A stretch of 61,662 nucleotides of DNA. It comes from Ottowia sp. GTDB lineage: Bacteria > Pseudomonadota > Gammaproteobacteria > Burkholderiales > Burkholderiaceae_C. The stretch is taken from assembly GCA_023228705.1 (NCBI GenBank), contig JALOAS010000006.1, positions 1 to 61,662 on the forward strand, given 5' to 3'. Positions 57,594 to 61,662 of the stretch are shown here, piece by piece; within the stretch, counting starts at the first letter, position 1; each line of letters starts with the position of its first letter. A model generated the notes under the pieces. It searched no databases. It was not told the origin of the DNA and saw nothing but the letters and a program-made list of their open reading frames with translations. The translations under genes and the position numbers were made by a program.

Positions 57594-59402
57594 ATGGACC
57601 ACATCAGAAATTTTTCGATCATCGCGCACATTGATCACGGCAAGTCAACGCTGGCCGACCGGCTCATCCAGATGTGCGACGGACTGACCGACCGCAAAAT
57701 GGACGCGCGCGTGCTGGATTCCATGGACATAGAAAAAGAGCGCGGCATCACGATCAAGGCGCAAACGGCGGCGCTGAGCTACCACGCGCGCGACGGGCAG
57801 ACGTACAACCTCAATCTCATCGACACGCCCGGACACGTGGATTTTTCCTACGAGGTCTCGCGCTCGCTCTCGGCCTGCGAAGGCGCGCTGCTGGTGGTCG
57901 ATGCCTCGCAGGGGGTGGAGGCGCAGACCGTGGCCAACTGCTACACGGCGCTGGACCTGGATGTGGAAGTCATCCCGGTGCTCAACAAGATCGACCTGCC
58001 GCAGGCGGATCCGGAGCGGGCCAAGGCCGAGATCGAAGACGTCATCGGGCTGGACGCGCACGATGCCGTGGCCATTTCGGCCAAGACCGGCGAGGGCGTG
58101 CAGGAGGTGCTCGAGCGCATCGTCACGCGCGTGCCACCGCCGCGTGGTCGCGTGGATGCGCCGCTGCGGGCCATGATCATCGACAGCTGGTTTGACGCCT
58201 ACGTGGGCGTCGTCATGCTGGTGCGCATCGTCGATGGTGCGCTCAGGAAGGGCGAGCGGTTTCGCATGATGGCCAGCGGCGCGGTCTACGCAGCCAACGA
58301 CCTGGGCGTCTTCACGCCCACCGCACGGCCGCAGGGTGCGCTGCTCACCGGCCAGGTGGGCTACGTCATTGCCGGCATCAAGGAGCTGGCCGCGGCCAAG
58401 GTGGGCGACACGCTGACGCTGGACAAGAAGCTCCCGGACAACCTGGGGCCGGCGCAGGAGCCGCTGCCCGGATTCAAGGAGGTGCAGCCGCAGGTGTTTG
58501 CCGGGCTGTACCCCACCGAGGCCAACCAGTACGAGGCGCTGCGCGACAGCCTTGAAAAACTGCAGCTCAACGATGCATCGCTGCGCTACGAGCCCGACAC
58601 CAGCGATGCCCTGGGGTTCGGGTTCCGCTGCGGCTTTCTTGGCCTGCTGCACCTGGAGATCGTGCAGGAGCGGCTGGAGCGCGAGTTTGGCCAGGGCCTG
58701 ATCACCACGGCGCCCAGCGTCATCTACGAGGTCGAGCAGGTCGATGGCCAGACCATTGCGGTGGAGAACCCCTCGCGCATGCCCGAGCCCAGCCAGATCA
58801 GCGAGGTGCGCGAGCCCATCGTCACCATGCACGTGTTCACGCCGCAGGAGCATGTGGGCGCGATCATGACGCTGTGCAATGAAAAGCGAGGCGTGCAGAT
58901 CAACATGCAGTACCACGGCCGCCAGGTCCAGCTGGTGTACGAGCTGCCGCTGGCCGAGGTCGTCATGGACTTCTTTGACCGGCTCAAGTCGGTCTCGCGC
59001 GGCTACGCGTCCATGGACTACACGTTCAAGACCTTCCAGGCATCGGATATCGTCAAGGTGGACGTCCTGCTCAACGGGGAGAAGGTCGACGCCCTCTCTA
59101 TCATGGTCCACCGCAGCCACGCCGCGGCGCGCGGACGGGCGCTGGCCGCGCGCCTGCGCAAGCTGATCAGCCGCCAGCAGTTTGACGTGGCCATACAGGC
59201 GGCCGTGGGCGCCAAGATCATCGCACGTGAAAACGTCAAGGCGCTGCGCAAGAACGTGCTCGCCAAGTGCTACGGCGGCGATATTTCACGCAAACGCAAG
59301 CTGCTGGAAAAACAAAAAGCAGGGAAAAAACGCATGAAGCAGATCGGTTCGGTTGAGGTGCCCCAGGAGGCGTTCCTGGCCATATTGCAGGTGCAGGACT
59401 GA
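57594..59402 (+). CDS. lepA: Translation elongation factor 4 (LepA)
   Basis: Ribosome-associated GTPase of 602 residues. G motifs: AHIDHGKSTLADRL (P-loop), the switch I Thr in KERGITIKAQT, DTPGHVDFSYEV, and NKIDLP. EF4-specific C-terminal sequence includes GFRCGFLGLLHLEI, MQYHGRQVQLVYELPL and KCYGGDISRKRKLLEKQKAGKKRMK. ATG 57594 (MDHIRNFSIIAHIDHG) matches the family start. The stop overlaps the lepB ATG by one base (TGATG), the classic lepA-lepB operon. Confidence 0.97.
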   Translation: MDHIRNFSIIAHIDHGKSTLADRLIQMCDGLTDRKMDARVLDSMDIEKERGITIKAQTAALSYHARDGQTYNLNLIDTPGHVDFSYEVSRSLSACEGALLVVDASQGVEAQTVANCYTALDLDVEVIPVLNKIDLPQADPERAKAEIEDVIGLDAHDAVAISAKTGEGVQEVLERIVTRVPPPRGRVDAPLRAMIIDSWFDAYVGVVMLVRIVDGALRKGERFRMMASGAVYAANDLGVFTPTARPQGALLTGQVGYVIAGIKELAAAKVGDTLTLDKKLPDNLGPAQEPLPGFKEVQPQVFAGLYPTEANQYEALRDSLEKLQLNDASLRYEPDTSDALGFGFRCGFLGLLHLEIVQERLEREFGQGLITTAPSVIYEVEQVDGQTIAVENPSRMPEPSQISEVREPIVTMHVFTPQEHVGAIMTLCNEKRGVQINMQYHGRQVQLVYELPLAEVVMDFFDRLKSVSRGYASMDYTFKTFQASDIVKVDVLLNGEKVDALSIMVHRSHAAARGRALAARLRKLISRQQFDVAIQAAVGAKIIARENVKALRKNVLAKCYGGDISRKRKLLEKQKAGKKRMKQIGSVEVPQEAFLAILQVQD

Positions 59403-60361
59403 TGCCGCAGCTGACTGCACTGATCCTGGCGGCTTTCGTCGCGTACGGTGGCGCCTGGTACCTGGGCTTCATAGACGGGAACTTCGAGCTGCTGCTGCTG
59501 CTGGCCACGCTGGTGACCGCCGCCTACTGGCTGCTCGATCGCCTGGTCTTTGCGCCGCGCAGGCGCGCCGTGGCGCATGGGCTGGAGCAGGCAGGCCACC
59601 GCGTTCCGGCAGCCGATGCCACGCCGGGCAAGCGCGCAGCGGCGTTGCGCGAGAAGCGGGCCGCTGCCCTGGCGCAGCCGTGGTGGCTGGACTGGACGGC
59701 GGGGCTCTTTCCGGTCATCCTCATCGTGTTCCTCCTGCGCTCCTTTGTTTTCGAGCCGTTCAAGATTCCGTCCGGGTCCATGATTCCGACGCTGCTGATC
59801 GGCGACCTCATCCTGGTCAACAAGTTCACCTATGGGCTGAAGCTGCCCGTGGTCAACCAGCGCCTGACCGAGGGTCGGCCCGTGAAGCGCGGCGAGGTGA
59901 TCGTGTTCCGCTACCCGGTGCAGCCCAGCGTGGACTACATCAAGCGCGTGGTCGGCGTTCCCGGCGACGAGGTGGCGTACCTGAACAAGCGGCTCACCAT
60001 CAATGGCCAGGAGGTGCCACTGACCCGGGACGGCGATTTCCTGGATGAATCCACGATGCAGTACTATGCGCGCTTTGACGAGCTGCTGGGGGGCCGGGAG
60101 CACGAGATCATCATCAACGACAACGTGCCGGCGCTGATCGGGAATCCGGGGCATTTCGAGTACCGGTCCGCGTGCAACTACAGCGTCGACGGCGTCGTCT
60201 GCAAGGTGCCGGAAGAGCACTACTTTGTCATGGGGGACAATCGGGACAATTCGCTGGACTCACGCTACTGGGGCTTTGTGCCACGCGAGAACGTCGTGGG
60301 CAAGGCGTTCCTGGTATGGATGAATTTTGGCCACTTGAGTCGCATCGGGAACCGGATCTGA
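59402..60361 (+). CDS. lepB: Signal peptidase I
   Basis: Inner-membrane protease removing Sec and Tat signal peptides. The 319-residue protein has two N-terminal helices (about 4-22 and 28-46) and a third near 101-113. The catalytic Ser126 lies in KIPSGSMIPTLLIGD and the general-base Lys in VDYIKRVVGVPGDEV. HYFVMGDNRDNSLDSRYWG is the conserved box E. It overlaps lepA by one base and is followed by a DUF4845 gene. Confidence 0.97.
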   Translation: MPQLTALILAAFVAYGGAWYLGFIDGNFELLLLLATLVTAAYWLLDRLVFAPRRRAVAHGLEQAGHRVPAADATPGKRAAALREKRAAALAQPWWLDWTAGLFPVILIVFLLRSFVFEPFKIPSGSMIPTLLIGDLILVNKFTYGLKLPVVNQRLTEGRPVKRGEVIVFRYPVQPSVDYIKRVVGVPGDEVAYLNKRLTINGQEVPLTRDGDFLDESTMQYYARFDELLGGREHEIIINDNVPALIGNPGHFEYRSACNYSVDGVVCKVPEEHYFVMGDNRDNSLDSRYWGFVPRENVVGKAFLVWMNFGHLSRIGNRI

Positions 60362-60379
60362 CCGGACGGAGAGAATTCG

Positions 60380-60748
60380 ATGACTTTTCGGACGCATCGC
60401 GCGCAACGCGGCATCACGTTCCTGGGGCTGCTGTTCTTCGGCATCATCCTGGCGCTGCTGGTCATTGTCGGCGCGCGGGTCGTCCCCACGGTGACCGAGT
60501 ACATGTCGATCACCAAGGCCGTCAAGAAGGCGGCGCAGGACGGCGATACGGTGCCTTCGGTGCGCGCCGCGTTTGACCGCACCGCCTCGGTGGACTACAT
60601 TGATTCCATTTCCGGCAAGGACCTGGAGATCACCAAGATCGACGGCAAGGTCATCGTGCGCTTTGCCTACGACAAGGAAATCCCGCTCTTTGGTCCGGCC
60701 TACCTCCTGATCAAGTACCGTGGTGCCTCCGACAGCGGATACAACTGA
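60380..60748 (+). CDS. DUF4845 family small membrane protein
   Basis: Protein of 122 residues with one helix (about 12-36, GITFLGLLFFGIILALLVIVGA), then a soluble domain (VPTVTEYMSITKAVKKAAQDGD, SISGKDLEITKIDGKVIVRFAYDKEIPLFGPAYLLIKY). The N-terminal RGITFLGLLF is reminiscent of a type IV pilin-like start, but no pilin maturation motif is certain. It is a constant neighbour of lepB and rnc in beta- and gammaproteobacteria; its function is unknown. It overlaps rnc by 29 bases. Confidence 0.88.
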   Translation: MTFRTHRAQRGITFLGLLFFGIILALLVIVGARVVPTVTEYMSITKAVKKAAQDGDTVPSVRAAFDRTASVDYIDSISGKDLEITKIDGKVIVRFAYDKEIPLFGPAYLLIKYRGASDSGYN

Positions 60749-61457
60749 CCCTGCCCAGGCAGGCGGCGGTGCGGCAGCGCTGGCGCGGCTCCAGCACCGG
60801 ATCGGCTACCGGTTTGCATCAACCGGGCTGCTGCAGCGGGCGCTGACGCACCGCAGTTTCTCCGCCGTGCACAACGAGCGTCTGGAGTTCCTCGGCGACG
60901 CCGTGCTGGGCCTGGTCGTCGCGCACCGGCTCTTTGCCGCGCTGGGCGACAGCGCCGAGGGGGACTTGTCGCGCATGCGCGCCAACCTGGTGCGCGAGGA
61001 AAGCCTGCACCGCGTGGCGCTGCAGCTGGACCTGCCGCCGCTGCTGCGACTGGGCGCGGGCGAGCAGCGCTCCGGCGGCCGGACCCGGCCGTCCATCCTC
61101 GCTGACGCGGTTGAGGCGCTCCTGGGCGCCGTCTATCTGGACGGCGGCTACGCTGCGGCGGATCGCCTCGTGCGCCATCTGCTGGGCGAGATCGATGCCT
61201 CCCAGGCCGGCGCCGTCGCAGCCAAGGACGCCAAGACCGCGTTGCAGGAGTGGCTGCAGGGGCACAAGCTGGAGCTGCCCCAGTACGAGGTGCTGCGCAC
61301 GCTGGGCGCCGAACACGCTCGCACCTTCGAGGTGGCGTGCCGGGTGCCGGGCCGGTCGCTGCAGACGGTGGGCCGCGGCCAATCGCACCGCAAGGCCGAG
61401 CAGATGGCGGCCGCGGCCATGCTCCGCAAGCTGCAGCAAGGAGCGCCGGCCCCATGA
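60720..61457 (+). CDS. rnc: Ribonuclease III
   Basis: Double-strand-specific endoribonuclease of about 245 residues. Catalytic domain: LTHRSFSAVHNERLEFLGDAVLGLVV (signature with the metal-binding Glu/Asp) and ILADAVEALLGAVYLDGG. The dsRNA-binding domain starts near residue 155 (DAKTALQEWLQGHKLELPQYEV) and ends with QSHRKAEQMAAAAML. The start is GTG at 60720 or 60723, inside the end of the preceding gene. The stop overlaps the era ATG. Confidence 0.96.
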   Translation: MVPPTADTTDPAQAGGGAAALARLQHRIGYRFASTGLLQRALTHRSFSAVHNERLEFLGDAVLGLVVAHRLFAALGDSAEGDLSRMRANLVREESLHRVALQLDLPPLLRLGAGEQRSGGRTRPSILADAVEALLGAVYLDGGYAAADRLVRHLLGEIDASQAGAVAAKDAKTALQEWLQGHKLELPQYEVLRTLGAEHARTFEVACRVPGRSLQTVGRGQSHRKAEQMAAAAMLRKLQQGAPAP

Positions 61458-61662
61458 GCGCAGCGCCAGACGGGAACGGCGCGCAGGCAGCCGCGCCCGC
61501 GGGGGTGGCCGCCGCAGGCGAGCAGCGCTGCGGCCTGATTGCCATCGTGGGCCGGCCCAACGTTGGCAAGTCCACGCTGCTCAACGCGCTGGTGGGACAA
61601 AAGATCAGCATCACCAGCCGCAAGGTGCAGACAACGCGGCATCGCATCACCGGCATACGGAC
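61454..61662 (+). CDS. era: GTPase Era (N-terminal part; cut by window end)
   Basis: Ribosome-assembly GTPase for the 30S subunit. Only about 69 residues are present: an Ala-rich leader, then the P-loop VGRPNVGKSTLLNALVGQKISITS and the G2/effector region RKVQTTRHRITGI. ATG 61454 overlaps the rnc stop. The rnc-era order is conserved. The rest lies beyond the window. Confidence 0.95.
   Translation, partial: MSAAPDGNGAQAAAPAGVAAAGEQRCGLIAIVGRPNVGKSTLLNALVGQKISITSRKVQTTRHRITGIR

Overview
The window (61,662 bases, high GC) comes from a betaproteobacterium, most likely order Burkholderiales. The support is gene order: sdhC-sdhD-sdhA-sdhB-sdhE-gltA with a divergent GntR regulator and mdh; argH, an AlgZ/AlgR-type pair and hemC-hemD-hemX; rne, rluC, a HAD phosphatase, sppA, maf, yceD, rpmF, plsX, fabH, fabD, fabG, acpP, fabF; then rpoE, rseA, mucD, lepA, lepB, DUF4845, rnc and era. 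The family cannot be settled by reading. No rRNA, tRNA, CRISPR array, prophage or transposase gene was seen.

Region 1 (1-19,071) is an anaerobic nitrogen-oxide respiration island. It opens with a minus-strand pair (ubiM-like hydroxylase and hemN) and a divergent nitrate/nitrite two-component system (narX-narL). A heme A synthase-like gene on the minus strand follows. From 5,765 to 15,577 there is one tightly packed plus-strand array. It contains a small membrane protein, a CuA subunit II and a B-type heme-copper subunit I whose active-site tyrosine position is glutamine. These resemble the NorSY/sNOR type of NO reductase. Next come heme O synthase and a SCO copper chaperone. The array then has a cytochrome b-[4Fe-4S]2-FlpD fusion, an unknown membrane-anchored protein, a second and very divergent heme-copper subunit I with no subunit II, and a cytochrome b-[2Fe-2S]-FAD/NAD reductase fusion. 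A conventional cNOR (norC-norB) with two small membrane proteins and a cytochrome c follows. Three heme-copper catalytic subunits therefore lie within about 12 kb. None has the tyrosine of an O2 reductase in the expected helix-VI position. The two cytochrome b fusions around the divergent heme-copper protein are the best candidate for an undescribed system, perhaps a membrane enzyme fed directly from NAD(P)H or ferredoxin.

Region 2 (19,072-31,030) holds a fused SpeD-SpeE polyamine enzyme and the TCA block gltA-sdhE-sdhB-sdhA-sdhD-sdhC, with a GntR/UTRA regulator divergent from mdh. A secreted protein of unknown function and an nfeD/stomatin pair follow. Two copies of a roughly 235-bp element with terminal inverted repeats lie at 19,073 and 29,808. 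Their paired internal arms differ by compensatory changes, and the second copy separates nfeD from its stomatin partner.

Region 3 (31,070-40,023) has argH, a LytS/AlgZ-AlgR-type two-component system, the heme genes hemC-hemD-hemX (hemY does not follow) and ahpC/ahpF. The ahpC promoter has a readable OxyR-type site.

Region 4 (40,024-61,662) is conserved housekeeping DNA: RNase E, RluC, envelope and fatty-acid synthesis, the sigma-E module (rpoE-rseA-mucD, with no rseB between), LepA, signal peptidase I, RNase III and the start of era.
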